Source of the DNA: Aedes albopictus
Lineage: Eukaryota; Arthropoda; Insecta; Diptera; Culicidae
Length of the DNA: 64,000 bases
Direction: 5' to 3'
Assembly (NCBI RefSeq): GCF_035046485.1
Contig: NC_085138.1
Coordinates: forward strand, 27,472,878 to 27,536,877
Numbering within the stretch: the first letter of the stretch is position 1; every line of letters starts with the position of its first letter. The notes under the pieces were generated by a model. The model had not been told where the DNA came from. It saw only the letters and a list, made by a program, of their open reading frames with translations, and did no database searches. Made by a program: the position numbers and the translations under genes. Below, piece after piece: positions 43,916-58,329 of the stretch.

Positions 43916-44905
43916 GAGTATAGAATTATTAATCCTGAAATTAATGACTCCAGGAGAGAAAGTAATATTAGAAGCTCGTTTCTATCGGCTTCACGACTTA
44001 AGCTCTAAAATAATAGCACTGAAATTACAATTAGTATAACACCGAGGTGACGACTACAATATCGATTGAGTGTCGACATTGCGCTATAAAACGGATCAAG
44101 TTTCTCTCCGATAATCGTTCTATAATTTAAACAAAATACTCACCCCGAACCATATAAATAACTCAATCTTGAACGCACAGTGGACACGGCTCCATAACGG
44201 TACCATCGATTTTCCAATAAAAATGCTCGAATAATTATTCCAATTAACAACCGCCCCCTCGCCGATCGGCTAATCGTATTACCCAGTGTTCCCAGTAATA
44301 ACATCAAGTACCAATGCACGCGAGGGTATCATATCAATCGGGTACGGGCGGGGGTGCCTCCAAATATGCTGCTTGTCCTACGATCAAACATACGCGCGCA
44401 ATGAAAACGAAACTATCGAAGAAAACGCAACTCTCTTTGCGTCTACGATAGGTACCTAGATAGGTATAGGTTAGGTACGTGACACCACGCTAAACTTGGA
44501 TAATCACGATAATAAGCGGCTGTCGTCACACTACATCTGCGGCTGGACTGCGGCAACGACTTGCGAGCAACGCAACTATGAAGCAGCGTGGTGGGTGACT
44601 AAGGTGTGACAAGTCCAAGGAGTTGCTTGCAATGCCGCTCGTAGGCAGCATTTCTAATTCAATTACCGACGGGGACTTGGGATTGCTGATTCGAGGGAGA
44701 AATTGGTATGAAATGCGACATTAATCAGAAAACTGGAATTGAGAAAAAATGTGATGCCAAACTTCCCTAGTTTTGCAACAAAAACTGTTGACTTAATCTT
44801 CTTATACCTACCCATTTTTTTAAATTTTCATCTAAATATCATTTTCAACATTTAAAATCGATATAAATATGTTTTGAAAAACAAATCAAAATTTGATTTA
44901 ACACT
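43916..44905. other. No gene recognised; unique-looking island
   Basis: 44150-44700 has more CG dinucleotides than its surroundings and no repeat structure. No domain or long frame found. Confidence 0.35.
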
Positions 44906-44910
44906 CAAAA

Positions 44911-45530
44911 CCTTACAAATGTTGATAATTCTCTTTTAAAGCGACAGACAGCAATGTTCATTCATACGCCGTAGTGTATGCATCATTCCATACACATTGC
45001 AGCCTTACAAAGTCTGGAAATAAAACATTTCGCAAATGAATGGCACACTTCAAACATTATGAATTATGAAAACGTGTGTATTTTAGTATCGAGCTCAAGA
45101 CAAAATTAGCCATCTTTCTCTCTTTCAATGGGTCTGTTCTTAAACCAGGTAGACCGAAATTTGGTCATATTAGACCCCCACTCTTCCCCTCGTGAAGTTT
45201 TATCGGCACAGAATTTTTGAAATTTCTATGGAGCGTAGCCTTTTGCCAGATATGTATTCTTCTCACCACAAAAAGTCTACCTGGTTTATGTGGTACCCCA
45301 ATGTTTCTGAATGCCTTTTAAAGCTGAGAACCTTACAAATGTACATAACTCCCTTACAACGGCAGACTGCAATGTTCAATTTAACGCCGTAGTGTATGCA
45401 ATTTGCATTTCATACCCATCAAACTAACAAATGTCTGGGAATAGGATGTTTCGCAATGCACTTGTATGTTGCGACAGGATCATTTAAAATCGACACATTT
45501 CACCCCACACTCCCCACTACGATCGTTGAT
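44911..45530 (+). repeat. Diverged 420-bp tandem duplication
   Basis: CCTTACAAATG occurs at 44911 and 45331, and each is followed by GCAATGTTCA, CGCCGTAGTGTATGCA and GTCTGG(A/G)AATA in order. Two diverged units about 420 bp apart. The frames at 45192-45392 and 45466-45651 have no recognised domain. Confidence 0.6.
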
Positions 45531-47452
<1,922 letters not shown>

Positions 47453-48211
47453 CAGGGCAGCAGGGACAGGAGTCCAGGGGCTTGACGAACCCCCCCTCTG
47501 CGAGTCGGGTGGGAGCTTAGGAATTATTTCTTAAGCGAAAAAACTCCATACATCCGTATGGATTACCACCTTTGGCACTTCTCTCGAGAAGTGACCGAGC
47601 TCCTCCCAGTTAGCTCAAGCAGAGGATGCCTAGGATGTGGTGGGGGTTCAACAGTGGGCTCTGTTGGATCTCCATAAAAAGCCACACATCCGTAAGCAAC
47701 TCCGTACAAGCGACCTGGTACCGCTTTCAAAGTGCCTTAGCCCAACAATTGGAGTGCCAACCGGCACATCAGGATCGATGCCAGTAACATCCTGATTATG
47801 GTATACTGGTGAAGGCGTATTACAACGGACATGTTACGAATCATGGATAGGATGGCGATGTTGGGCTGACAGGCGTGTCATTCTGCTCCCTGAGTAAGGA
47901 AGGGTGATACCGACTTGAAACGGCGAGTGGGCTCATGGCGCGACTGCCTCCGTCCCGGTAAAACCTTGGCAGGCCTCCGGATACGTTCGAAATCTGTCCA
48001 TCAATTCTGATGGGTACGTAGGTTCGGATGAATCATTCCCGATCTATGCTGATCTGGCACTGAACCCGGCCCCCATAAGGGTCCGTGTCAACCCTAGCAT
48101 GGCCTCACTGCCTGCAGGCATAGACGCTTGCAGGTATAGATAACCATGGGATCACGAAGGCGACTACGTACGGCGGATGGAGATAGCGGCTCGGAGGGGG
48201 GACCCTGAAGA
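47453..48211 (+). other. 5' leader of the LINE
   Basis: About 760 bp, GC-rich compared with the surroundings, starting CAGGGCAGCAGGGACAGGAG right after the CAGA array. No long frame. As in other R1-like elements, an internal promoter is expected here but not recognisable by eye. Confidence 0.6.
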
Positions 48212-48337
48212 ATGGAAGAAGATAAAAGTCAAAGCGAAGTAGGAGCGGCAAATCCGTTTGTCAGAAGGGGTTTAACGCGGACACCACCGCCGCAAACCCA
48301 ACAGGTGCAAACGCAGCTCGAACAAGAGCAGGAGCAA

Positions 48338-48369
<32 letters not shown>

Positions 48370-49693
48370 ACAGCAGCAGCAGCAACAGCAGCAGCAGCAA
48401 CAGCAGCAGCAGCAACAGCAGCAGCAGCAACAACTGCAGTTCAGTGTGTGGACAAAACCACCAAAACAACCGAGGGTGGAGGCAGCCAAAAAGCTAGTGG
48501 ACGAGCTTCACGAGTATGTCGACAAGAGAAGCAACGTCCACAAAGACATCAAGGCGTTGGTGATCAAGATCCAAGGCGCTCTTGGATCGGCTGTAAAGGA
48601 GTGGAAACACGTAGTTCAGAGAGCAGAAGCAGCGGAGAAGGAGTTGTCAGTGGCCAAGACTGCCATTGAAGCAAGTCGCGCGGCGGAAGCGCGAAGGGCA
48701 GAAGTCAACACGGTTGCGAATGAAGTGAACGTAGCGAGAAGTATTCCCCCAAGGATGCAGACCACGCCTTACTTCACACCGAAGAGGCAAAGGGCATCGC
48801 CTGGAGATGCTAGGCCAGGTGGCTCCAAGAAGCACAAGGAAGCTAGTGTCACTGAAGTCCAGCCGACTCTCGAAGCAACTGACGAGGTAAACAGCCATAG
48901 TTCTTGGCAGGTCGTCGGTAGAAAGAAGGGAAAAGCGAAGAAGAAAACCAGACCCGAAAAACCTAAATTGGTCAGGAGGAAGAATAAGGGCGAGGCTCTT
49001 ATCGTTAAAGCAAGCGGCGACTCGTACGTGGAGGTCTTACGTGCCATGAGGACGAATCCGAACCTCAACGAGCTAGGAGCAGACGTGAAGAAGATCAAGC
49101 GTACCCGCAACGGAGAGATGATCCTCTTGTTGAAAAAGGAACCAAAAGCTAGCAGCGTTTCGTACAAAGAGCTAACCGAGAAAGCTTTGGGCAACATGGT
49201 GGAAGTGATAGCCTTGTGTCCAGAGGCGACTATTACGTGTAAAGACCTGGATGAGATCACGTCGGAGGAAGATATAAGGCTTGCTTTGAAAGAGCAATGT
49301 GAGCTGGGAGAAGTCCGGATGTCCATCCGCATACGAAATGGACCTTCCGGTACCAAGGTGGCAGCGATTAAACTACCGATTGATGCTGCCAACAAGGTGC
49401 TGAGGATAGGAATCGTGAGAGTAGGCTGGTCCGAGTGCCCACTGAGTGTCTCTGAACCTGAAGTGTGCTTCAGGTGTCAAGAGTTCGGGCACATCGCACG
49501 GTACTGTAAAGGGCCGGATAGAAGTAATCTATGCAGAAGGTGTGGAGAAGAAGGCCACAAAGCGCAGGGCTGCAGCAAGCCTCCGAAATGCCTGATTTGC
49601 GCAAACACGAAGGATAGCAGCAACCACGCTACAGGAGGCACGAAATGCGCGGCCTTCAAACGAGCGAGTACAACGAAACCCCAGTGGAGATAG
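48212..49693 (+). CDS. LINE ORF1 protein (Gag-like, zinc knuckles)
   Basis: A 493-residue nucleic-acid-binding protein of a non-LTR element. Such proteins coat element RNA and, in site-specific R1-clade elements, help bring it to the target. A glutamine tract from CAG/CAA codons occupies about residues 43-75. A charged helical segment (about 85-170) may be a coiled coil. A basic stretch (KKGKAKKKTRPEKPKLVRRK) near 240 could act in nuclear import. Three C-terminal zinc knuckles follow: C419-X2-C-X4-H-X4-C432, C441-X2-C-X4-H-X4-C454, and a looser C460-X2-C-X8-H-X6-C479. Three knuckles are usual for R1/I-like ORF1. The start is the ATG at 48212, and the frame is open with no damage. It overlaps ORF2 by 49 bp in the -1 frame. 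Confidence 0.88.
48339..48432 (+). repeat. CAG/CAA repeat within ORF1
   Basis: A minisatellite-like pattern (CAGCAGCAGCAGCAA repeated) encoding poly-glutamine. The regular CAA interruptions every fifth codon indicate unit duplication. The poly-C/L frames on the minus strand are shadows. Confidence 0.9.
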
Positions 49694-52600
49694 TACAAGT
49701 AAACCTCAACCACTGTGATACAGCCCAACAATTGTTGTGGCAATCAGTTGCGGAACACAAGTGCGATGTCGCTATTATCTCTGAGCCCTACCGTATTCCA
49801 CCAGGAAATGGGAACTGGACGTCAGACAGAGCTAAAACAACAGCGATATGGACAGTGGGAAAATACCCCTTGCAAGAAGTGGTGTATACCGCAGATGAAG
49901 GCTTCGTGATCGCCAAAATTAATGGCGTTTTCATCTGCAGCTGCTATGCACCTCCAAGATGGACAATAGAGCAGTTTAACCAGATGCTGGACAAGCTAAC
50001 TGAAGAGCTAACGGATCGTAGACCTGCTGTTATAGCCGGTGACTTCAATGCTTGGGCGATCGAATGGGGCAGCCGCCTTACAAGTCCAAGAGGGAGCAAC
50101 CTCCTAGAGGCGCTTGCCAAGTTGAACGTCGATCTTGCCAACGAAGGTACTATCAGCACCTACCGTAGGGAAGGTCGAGAATCCATAATAGACGTTACTT
50201 TCTGCAGCCCTGGACTGATCAGAAATTGGAGAGTGCACGAGGGATATACCCACAGCGACCATCAAGCAATCCGATATCGCATTGGGCGCGATCCACAGGT
50301 GGTATCAGGCGGAGCGCAGGTAAATGAGCGGAGGTGGAAAATCGCGAATTTTAACAAAGACGTGTTCGCGGAAGCGCTGCGGCTGGAAGCTGTAGTTAAC
50401 CCCAGCGTGGACGAACTGATTGCGCTACTATCACGCGCGTGCGATGCAACCATGCCGAGAGAGGGCAAGCCAAGACACAGTCGGCCCCCAGCTTATTGGT
50501 GGAACTCGAAGATCGCCGACCTACGAGCGAACTGTCACCGAGCTCGGAGGAGAATGCAGAGAGCCCGCAACGACGCTGAAAGAGCAGTTCGCAGGCCAGC
50601 TTATACGGCAGCTAGAGCTGCACTTAACAGAGAAATCAAGCTCAGCAAAAAGGCATGTCTAGAAGAGCTTTGTCGGAACGCAAATTCTAATCCGTGGGGA
50701 GACGCCTACAGAGTAGCCATGGCGAAAATAAGGGGACCAGCTGTACCACCGGAAAGGTGTCCGGAGAAGATGAAAGCCATCGTAGACGCGCTATTTCCGC
50801 AGCATGAACTGACGGGTTGGCCACCTACACCGTACGGTGCTCAGGAGGATCAGGAAGCGGAAGCTCGAATAACCAACGAGGAGCTGATAACAATAGCAAA
50901 AGCTCTTAAAACAAAGAAGGCTCCGGGACCAGACGGTATCCCGAACGTAGCGGTGCGAACAGCAATCCTAACGAACCCGGAACTATTTAGGATTACGTTT
51001 CAAAGGTGTATCAATGATGGCAACTTCCCCGACATATGGAAGCGCCAAAATCTTGTGCTACTGCCGAAACCAGGGAAGCCTCCTGGAGATCCTTCAGCAT
51101 ACAGGCCAATCTGCCTGTTGGATACTGTCGGCAAAGTGCTGGAAAGAGTGATCCTCAACAGGCTCACAAAATACACGGAAGGAGAGCACGGCCTGTCCGA
51201 TATGCAGTTTGGCTTCCGGAGGGGTAGATCCACTGTCGATGCCATCCGAACGGTCGTGGAAGCAATGCAGACGGCGCAAAATCAAAAAAGAAGAGGTAAC
51301 CGCTACTGCGGAGTGATCACGCTGGACGTGAAAAATGCGTTCAACAGTGCTAGTTGGGTTGCAATCGCCGATGCGCTGCACAAACTGAGAGTTCCCGAGT
51401 ACCTCTGTAGCATTATGAGCAGCTATTTTCAGAATCGGACATTGATCTACGATACTGACAACGGGAGAAGAAGTAAAACCATAACAGCGGGAGTTCCCCA
51501 GGGATCCATTCTCGGTCCGACCCTCTGGAATGCTATGTATGACGAAGTACTGAAGCTGCGCCTCCCCAGGGGCGTGAAGATTATCGGTTTCGCGGACGAC
51601 GTGGCGCTCCTAGTGATCGGTGAATCATTGGAGGAAGTAGAAGTGCTCGCCACGGAGGCGATAGATGTTGTCGAAAACTGGATGCGGGGGAAAAAGCTGG
51701 CCCTAGCTCATCACAAGACCGAGATGGTTTTGATAAGCAACCGAAAGGCGGTACAACAGGCGAGAATTTCGGTCGGAGAGTGCATCATCGAATCGAAGCG
51801 GAATGTGAGACACCTGGGAGTTATGTTAGACGATAGGCTAAACTTTAATAGTCACGTCGACTACGCGTGTGAAAGGGCTGCAAAGGTGATTTCGGCACTA
51901 TCTCGGATCATGCCCAACAACTCAGCGATCAGCAGTAGCAAGAAGCGACTACTGGCAAGTGTGTCCACATCGGTGCTCCGATACGCAGCGCCTGTGTGGG
52001 TGACGGCACTACAGACAAGGAGGAACAGATCTCGGCTGAACAGTACGTTCAGGTTGATGGCCATGCGAGTATGCAGTGCGTACCGTACAATTTCGTCAGA
52101 AGCAGTCTACGTGATAGCCGGAACTATTCCCATAGATCTTCTACTCGAGGAAGAAAACGAGTGCTATAGAGATAGAGGCATATCAGGAGTCCGAAGAAGA
52201 GCCCGAGCTGACACCGTAAGAAAGTGGCAACAGCAGTGGGATAACGCTGAAAACGGAAGATGGACCCATCGGCTCATCCCGAACGTTTCAACCTGGTTGG
52301 ATAGGAAACACGGGGAGGTCAACTTTCACCTGACACAGTTCTTGTCAGGCCACGGATGTTTCCGGAAGTACCTGCATCGATTCGGGCACGCAGAGTCCCC
52401 ACTTTGCCCAGTATGCCCGAGTAATGAGGAAACACCAGAGCACGTGCTTTTCCACTGTCCCAGATTCAGGGCAGCACGAGACGGGATGATGTTAGCGGAG
52501 AGTATCACAAGCCTTAGCCCCGACAACATTGTAGAACGAATGTGTCGGGAAGAAAGCACCTGGAATGCGGTGAACAGGGCTGTGGGACAGATCCTGTCGT

Positions 52601-52848
52601 CACTGCAGCGGAAATGGCGTGAAGACCAAAGGGCATCGGATCGCGATCGGAGTAGGCTAGATCCACCGTCGGGGACTAGTCCGAGTAGTCGTAACGCTCT
52701 GGTCTTGGGTCGTCGGGGCGCCGGTGAACCGGAAGCCACCCTCCAACCGGAATCATCGAACCGACCTCGGCACCTGACTGGTCGGGATCAAACCACCGTG
52801 TTCGGGAGAACTTCCATCGCCGGGGAACTCTCCGTCGGAGTAGGCTAG
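49645..52848 (+). CDS. LINE ORF2 protein: endonuclease and reverse transcriptase
   Basis: A 1067-residue enzyme for target-primed reverse transcription. It nicks the target and copies element RNA from the exposed end. The AP-like endonuclease covers about 14-215, with N20 (QVNLNH), E47 (ISEP), D133/N135 (AGDFNA), D183 (IIDVTF) and SDH at 204-206, so all catalytic positions are present. The RT covers about 415-700, with KAPGPDGIPN at 425-434, FRRGRST, D561 (LDVKNAF), GVPQGSILGP at 616-625 and the catalytic FADD at 649-652. A C-terminal C921-X2-C-X8-H-X4-C938 motif follows. No RNase H domain is seen. Residues beyond about 1000 are encoded by the first 3' tandem repeat unit. No stop or frameshift interrupts it. 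It probably depends on the ORF1 overlap for translation coupling. Confidence 0.92.
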   Translation: MRGLQTSEYNETPVEIVQVNLNHCDTAQQLLWQSVAEHKCDVAIISEPYRIPPGNGNWTSDRAKTTAIWTVGKYPLQEVVYTADEGFVIAKINGVFICSCYAPPRWTIEQFNQMLDKLTEELTDRRPAVIAGDFNAWAIEWGSRLTSPRGSNLLEALAKLNVDLANEGTISTYRREGRESIIDVTFCSPGLIRNWRVHEGYTHSDHQAIRYRIGRDPQVVSGGAQVNERRWKIANFNKDVFAEALRLEAVVNPSVDELIALLSRACDATMPREGKPRHSRPPAYWWNSKIADLRANCHRARRRMQRARNDAERAVRRPAYTAARAALNREIKLSKKACLEELCRNANSNPWGDAYRVAMAKIRGPAVPPERCPEKMKAIVDALFPQHELTGWPPTPYGAQEDQEAEARITNEELITIAKALKTKKAPGPDGIPNVAVRTAILTNPELFRITFQRCINDGNFPDIWKRQNLVLLPKPGKPPGDPSAYRPICLLDTVGKVLERVILNRLTKYTEGEHGLSDMQFGFRRGRSTVDAIRTVVEAMQTAQNQKRRGNRYCGVITLDVKNAFNSASWVAIADALHKLRVPEYLCSIMSSYFQNRTLIYDTDNGRRSKTITAGVPQGSILGPTLWNAMYDEVLKLRLPRGVKIIGFADDVALLVIGESLEEVEVLATEAIDVVENWMRGKKLALAHHKTEMVLISNRKAVQQARISVGECIIESKRNVRHLGVMLDDRLNFNSHVDYACERAAKVISALSRIMPNNSAISSSKKRLLASVSTSVLRYAAPVWVTALQTRRNRSRLNSTFRLMAMRVCSAYRTISSEAVYVIAGTIPIDLLLEEENECYRDRGISGVRRRARADTVRKWQQQWDNAENGRWTHRLIPNVSTWLDRKHGEVNFHLTQFLSGHGCFRKYLHRFGHAESPLCPVCPSNEETPEHVLFHCPRFRAARDGMMLAESITSLSPDNIVERMCREESTWNAVNRAVGQILSSLQRKWREDQRASDRDRSRLDPPSGTSPSSRNALVLGRRGAGEPEATLQPESSNRPRHLTGRDQTTVFGRTSIAGELSVGVG

Positions 52849-53480
52849 CTCCACCGCCGGGGACTAGGACGAGTATGTCGCGAGAAGCACCAGTGAATGG
52901 TCGTCGGGGCGCCTGTGAACCGGAAGTCACCCTCCAACCGGAATCGCAGGACCGACCTCGGCACCGATCTGGGAAGTATCGGTTCGGAAGATCTTCCATC
53001 GCCGGGGAACTCTTCGTCGGAGTAGGATAGATTCACCGCCGGGGACTATCTGAGTAATCAGCGCCCGTGGAAAACCACTGGTTCGGGTCGTCGGAGCGCC
53101 AGCGTACCGGAAGCCATCCTCCAACCGGAATCGCCGGACCGACTTCGACACCCTGCCAATCAACATCGAAGGAATACGCAACGCGAACAACGGTGTCGGG
53201 AGATATTCTACCGCCGGAGAACTCTCCGTCGGAGTAAGCTAGCTCCACCGCCGGGGACTACGCTGAGTCGCAAGAAACTACGTCGAATCAACCGGGTTCG
53301 AGTCGTCGGGGCGCCAGCGAACCGGAAGCCACCCTCCAACCGGAATCGCCGGACCGACCTCGGCACTCAACCGGTTCGCCCAGGAAAAGGTCAACGAACG
53401 CAGCGAGAAAGCCACCCGAAGTAGAATAGCCACCCTCCAACTGGCATTGCCGAACTGACCTCGGCATTCCACTGGTCATC
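52648..53480 (+). repeat. 3'-end tandem repeats of the LINE
   Basis: A landmark GGAGTARGMTAG recurs at about 52648, 52837, 53019 and 53231, with a degenerate copy near 53418. Spacings are about 180-212 bp. Each unit carries CACCGCCGGGGACTA, GTCGTCGGGGCGCC, ACCGGAAGCC and CCTCCAACCGGAATCGC. The first unit is inside ORF2 and the stop codon (52846-52848) falls in the second, so the repeat expansion reached into coding sequence. Confidence 0.85.
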
Positions 53481-54231
<751 letters not shown>

Positions 54232-54289
54232 TAATTTATTTCGGTATTCTCCTCTAATTTGAAAAAAAATCTCCAAAAACAGAGCATCC

Positions 54290-55540
54290 ATCTAAAAGTA
54301 TTACTAAGGTTTTTTTTGGAAATTCTTACCAGAACTTCGTTTGAATTTCTAACAGAGCTTGATCATAGATTCGTCCGAAGATTTGTCCAAGTTTGATAAA
54401 TAAGATTTCTCCAGCAGTTCCACGGGAATCCCTCCAGATGTTCCTTCAAGAGTTTCTCTTCCAGGTGTTCCTCGAAAATTCCTTCATGTATTCCTCGAAA
54501 TTCTTCCAGGAGTTGCTTGGGAATTTCTCCAGGATTCCTTTAGGATTTCGTTCAGCAGGTCCTTGGGGATCCTTCCAGAGTTTCTCGGGAATTTCTTCTT
54601 GAGTTCCTCGGAAATATGTTCATATCTTCTCTCGCAAAATTCTTCAGCAATTCTTAGAAAATTCTTTTATGCATTTCTCGGAACTTCTCCAGGAGTTCCT
54701 AACAAATTCCTCCAGCGGTTCCTCGGAAATTCCTCCTGGAGTTCCTCGGGAATTAAAGGAATTTTACTTTGAGGAGTTCCCCAGGAATTCCTCCTGGAGT
54801 TTCCCGGGAATTTATCTGAATTTCCTCGGGAATTCTGCCAGATGTCTCACGGGAGTTTCTCCACGAGTTTCTCTGAAATTTTTCCAGAAATTTCCTTCCA
54901 GGAGTTCCTTGAGAATCTCTCTAGTAGTTTCTTGGGTATTCACCCATAGATTCTGGGAAAATCTTTCAGGACATTCAGGACATTCCTATGAATACCTCCA
55001 GAAAATCGTCGGAGTAGGTTTTCGGAGAACCAAGAGATCTTCCAGAGGAACTGCCGGGAAAGAAGCTTAAGGAACTCCGAATGAATTCTCGTGGAATCTT
55101 TGGAGGGATTCTAGAGAAACCCGTAGCTCCCGGGAAAAATCTCGAGGAATTCCAGAAAATCGACTGAAGGAATTCCCGAGCAACTCCTGGAAGGATTCCC
55201 GATGAACTCCTGCAGGAGTTCCCGAAAAACTCCTGGTGGAATTTACCGAGGATCTTCTGTAGGAATTCCGAAAGATCTCTCGGAGGGATTCCTGAGGATC
55301 TCCTGGATAATTGGAGAAAATTCCCGACAATCTCCTGGACGAATTCCCGCTGAAGTCCTAGAGGAATTTCTGAGAAACTCCTGTGGGAATTTCCGAGGAA
55401 CTCCTGGAAGAATTCTCGGGAAACGCCTGATGAAATTCTCGGAAGACTAAGAGAAGAATTTCCGAGGATCTTCAGGAGGGTTTCTGTAGGAACTGCGGAA
55501 GGAACTCTTGGAGAAATTCCCGAAGATTTCCACTGTTGCA
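54290..55540. repeat. 12-bp degenerate satellite field
   Basis: TTCCTCGGGAATTCCTCCAGGAGTTCC-like units to about 55070, then the complementary phase (GGAATTCCCGAGGAACTCCTGG type) to 55540. The polarity switch makes this a loose large-scale inverted repeat. The 188-codon frame at 54975-55541 (minus) reads as SGI/REFF repeats and is an artefact. Confidence 0.8.
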
Positions 55541-56500
55541 CTGTGGCAGGGCAGAAATATTAATCGAAATATTTTGGTCGATAGTCTAAAGCATCCATTT
55601 GCGTTTAAAAGTTTTCTGCTCAATCGTACTTTAACCACACGATTTGGATTGCGATGAATTTGACCGACATTTCGAATAAAGCCCTACGATCAAACCATTA
55701 TTTTTGACCATTCGATCACGGACGATGGGACATACCCAAGTAACAATGCATTCTGAACAGTGAGAGTATTAGCTGAACAATAGCTGGTTAATGGTGTCAA
55801 TGGCTGAACACAATGACAGCTGAATATTGGTCTGAAGTATATCTTGCTCAACCTCTTTAATCAGCAATACACAGATGGCAGAATATCAAGTTGAATAGAG
55901 TATTATTCATCAAGGTAACCAGCTCTAAAACATACACCAACATGCAGAATTAATCATCTGTTGTTCAACCTTTCATCAAATAATTTTTGACAGCTGACCC
56001 AAGTATGGTTTTCGTGAAGTCCACATCGCTTCTTCAGCCTCAATGCAGACTTAGTTCAACTTATGTTCTGGACAATTCAGACACAACAAGTAATGCTCTT
56101 GTTTTCGAGGATATGTATACAATTGTGAGTGGTGTAGGTGCTAAGGCGAGTGACTATAAATCAGGAAGTCCGAGTTCAATTCCCAGTTTTCCAACAGATT
56201 AATCTATACAGTCCTAAACATCTCTTCTGGAAATAGACGCAGCTTATAGTAAAAATAGGCTCACGAAAGTGTTTTTATTTTATTTTTTGAACAATTAATA
56301 AATTTAATTGATTACTGAATAAGCGCATATTAAGCCTTAAATCAGCCTTCCAATGAACCTCAAATCAGTTAAAGGTTGAATAAACTCACCAAAATTAGAT
56401 GTTTAGGAGCTGAATAACAATCCTCTTGTGCTCAGCTTTTGTTCAAATGAAGGCTGATTTAAAATAGATGGAGAAACGTTTGTACAACATCAAATTGAAA
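55541..56500. other. No gene; possible inverted-repeat end and tRNA-like block
   Basis: ACCCAAGTAACAATGC at 55734 resembles the left terminus of the CCCAAGTAACA elements, but I found no matching right end. The following sequence repeats AGCTGAATA/GGCTGAA motifs. At about 56125-56200, GAGTGGTGTAGGTGCTAAGG and GAGTTCAATTCCC look like A and B boxes of a SINE head. Confidence 0.35.
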
Positions 56501-58320
56501 TCAACTTCGCACTCATCCCTTCGGGCCATCATTAAAACATTGATTTACGGCCTCAATTATCGCACTGGCCATCGTCCAGTGTCCAGATGAAGTATTTGCA
56601 AAGTGCTGCTTCAATTTCACCGAAAGGTGTGAATTTTCGCCAAGCTGTTTAATAGTCAACTTGTCGCCGCCGCTGCTCTTCGGACCGTCGTCGTCAGTTG
56701 AAAGTGAAATTCCTCCATATTTATAGAGGTATAGAGTTGTTAGCCGGGTTGACGCACCAAAAACTCGCTAATAGTCAAGCGATTATTTTTGCATATATTT
56801 TGACCACTGAAAATTTAGGAAGATGACCATAATATGATAATGAACTTGACGCGCTGCATTCGCGAGCGCGAGTTTGTCATCATCTACGGACGGTCGTTCA
56901 ACGCTTCCGAACGAAGAGGCTCGATCTCGCCTCAGTTGATCACATCTTCCGGATCGCTATGAATATTTATTATCATCTTTCGTAGGCTTGCGTAATCTCA
57001 AAAATCGGTGCCTTTCGATCATTTAAAAAATTTCAATCGTAATCGAATGAATTTCATGGTTCATGGCTTGCTGCAGCAGCGAACCTGTCACCGTTGGCGT
57101 TGATCGTCGCGGATCAGGAATTCGAGGTGCTCCTAGTTGACAATTTGTACTTCGTATATTGTGGTAGTAGGCCATTCGCTTCCTCAGATTGGCTCTTTGA
57201 CACACATCTAACTGGTCGAATCAAAGTAGGCGGAGCGCAGGCCGCAGGCCTGTTGCTAATGTTAACGCGCAACGCTTAGGAGATAAAAACATCCATTTGA
57301 CAGGTCGATCCATTTGGGACAGCAGTTCGAATTTGGTCGGTCAGTGAAGCACACTTAGGCCCCATTTTTTGACGGTGCAACACACGGCATAACAACCGAT
57401 TAAAGCGCTTTAAAATGTATCAATTTGTCCGCTGCTTCGCGGCTTCTCCCTTTTGTTATAGCTTGCCAATGGATCATTTCTTGTCATTGTTTGTTCATCG
57501 AGCGGCGGCGATCGCCGTCGCCAGCATGTCTCCACCCGAGAGTGAGAGCTGTCAAATTTGTCACGTTACATCAGAGAAGCATGCCGGCCAAACTGCATAT
57601 GTTTGTAAACAGCTTGGCTGCCAGCCCACCGCCTTGTTTATAGTCGCTTTTACAGTTTGCCTAGAGAAATTTTATGTTTTTGTTTACATTGCACTTCATC
57701 CAGAAGCAGCGCACGGTAGCCGCATCAGACCAGACTTGGACCAGACAGTAATGCAGTGCGAGTGACACATCAGTCTGTTGAAACGGTTGAGAAACATCCC
57801 GTCGCTTGGTGCATGCATGGTGGATGACACACTTGTCAGCTGTCACCTGTCAAATTCGATTCGCTTTGCGCGTTCGATCAAAAACTTGCATAAATCGACA
57901 CTCTTCACATACGTAACCTTTTTTCGCCTTTTGTACGGGCGCGTATTATAAACATTTGCGCGCCGTAATCGCAGTAGGCAGGCGATGATGCTTCAATGAG
58001 CACATTTTTTTATTGGGCTGATGATGGCGAAAATTATTGAAGAAAAAAAAAATCGCCATGTCTAGTATGTAGAAGTGTGCACTTCGCAGTTGAACCTTAG
58101 CGTGGCTGTTTGCTGTGGTAGCGGCGATTTTTTACGTAGGTATTTACCTTCTGTGAGTATGCGCAATAAGGCTAATTAGCTTCATTGCTACAGTGTGGTT
58201 TGTTTTAGGGAGTTCAGGGTAAAATGCGTTGCTCAAAGAGAACAGTTGACCCCCCACAATCCAATGTATTCAAATAAATAATTGCAGACCTCAATAGATC
58301 TATTCTAAATACTGGGCTCT
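56501..58320. other. No gene recognised; longest unique-looking island
   Basis: Composition is more even than elsewhere, with many CG dinucleotides at 56640-57000 and 57470-57970. TGTCA-type motifs cluster at 57545-57565 and 57835-57855 (TGTCAGCTGTCACCTGTCAA), a pattern seen near mosquito promoters. The longest frame (57415-57765, 116 codons) has no recognised domain and overlaps others. It could hold a promoter or non-coding exon. Confidence 0.3.
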
Positions 58321-58329
58321 GTGGCTACC

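Noticed and set aside
48229..48489. Poly-C and poly-L frames opposite ORF1
   Set aside because: Complement of the CAG/CAA tract. The plus-strand frame continues into zinc knuckles and is the real one.
54975..55541. 188-codon minus-strand frame
   Set aside because: 12-bp satellite artefact, with parallel open frames in the same DNA.
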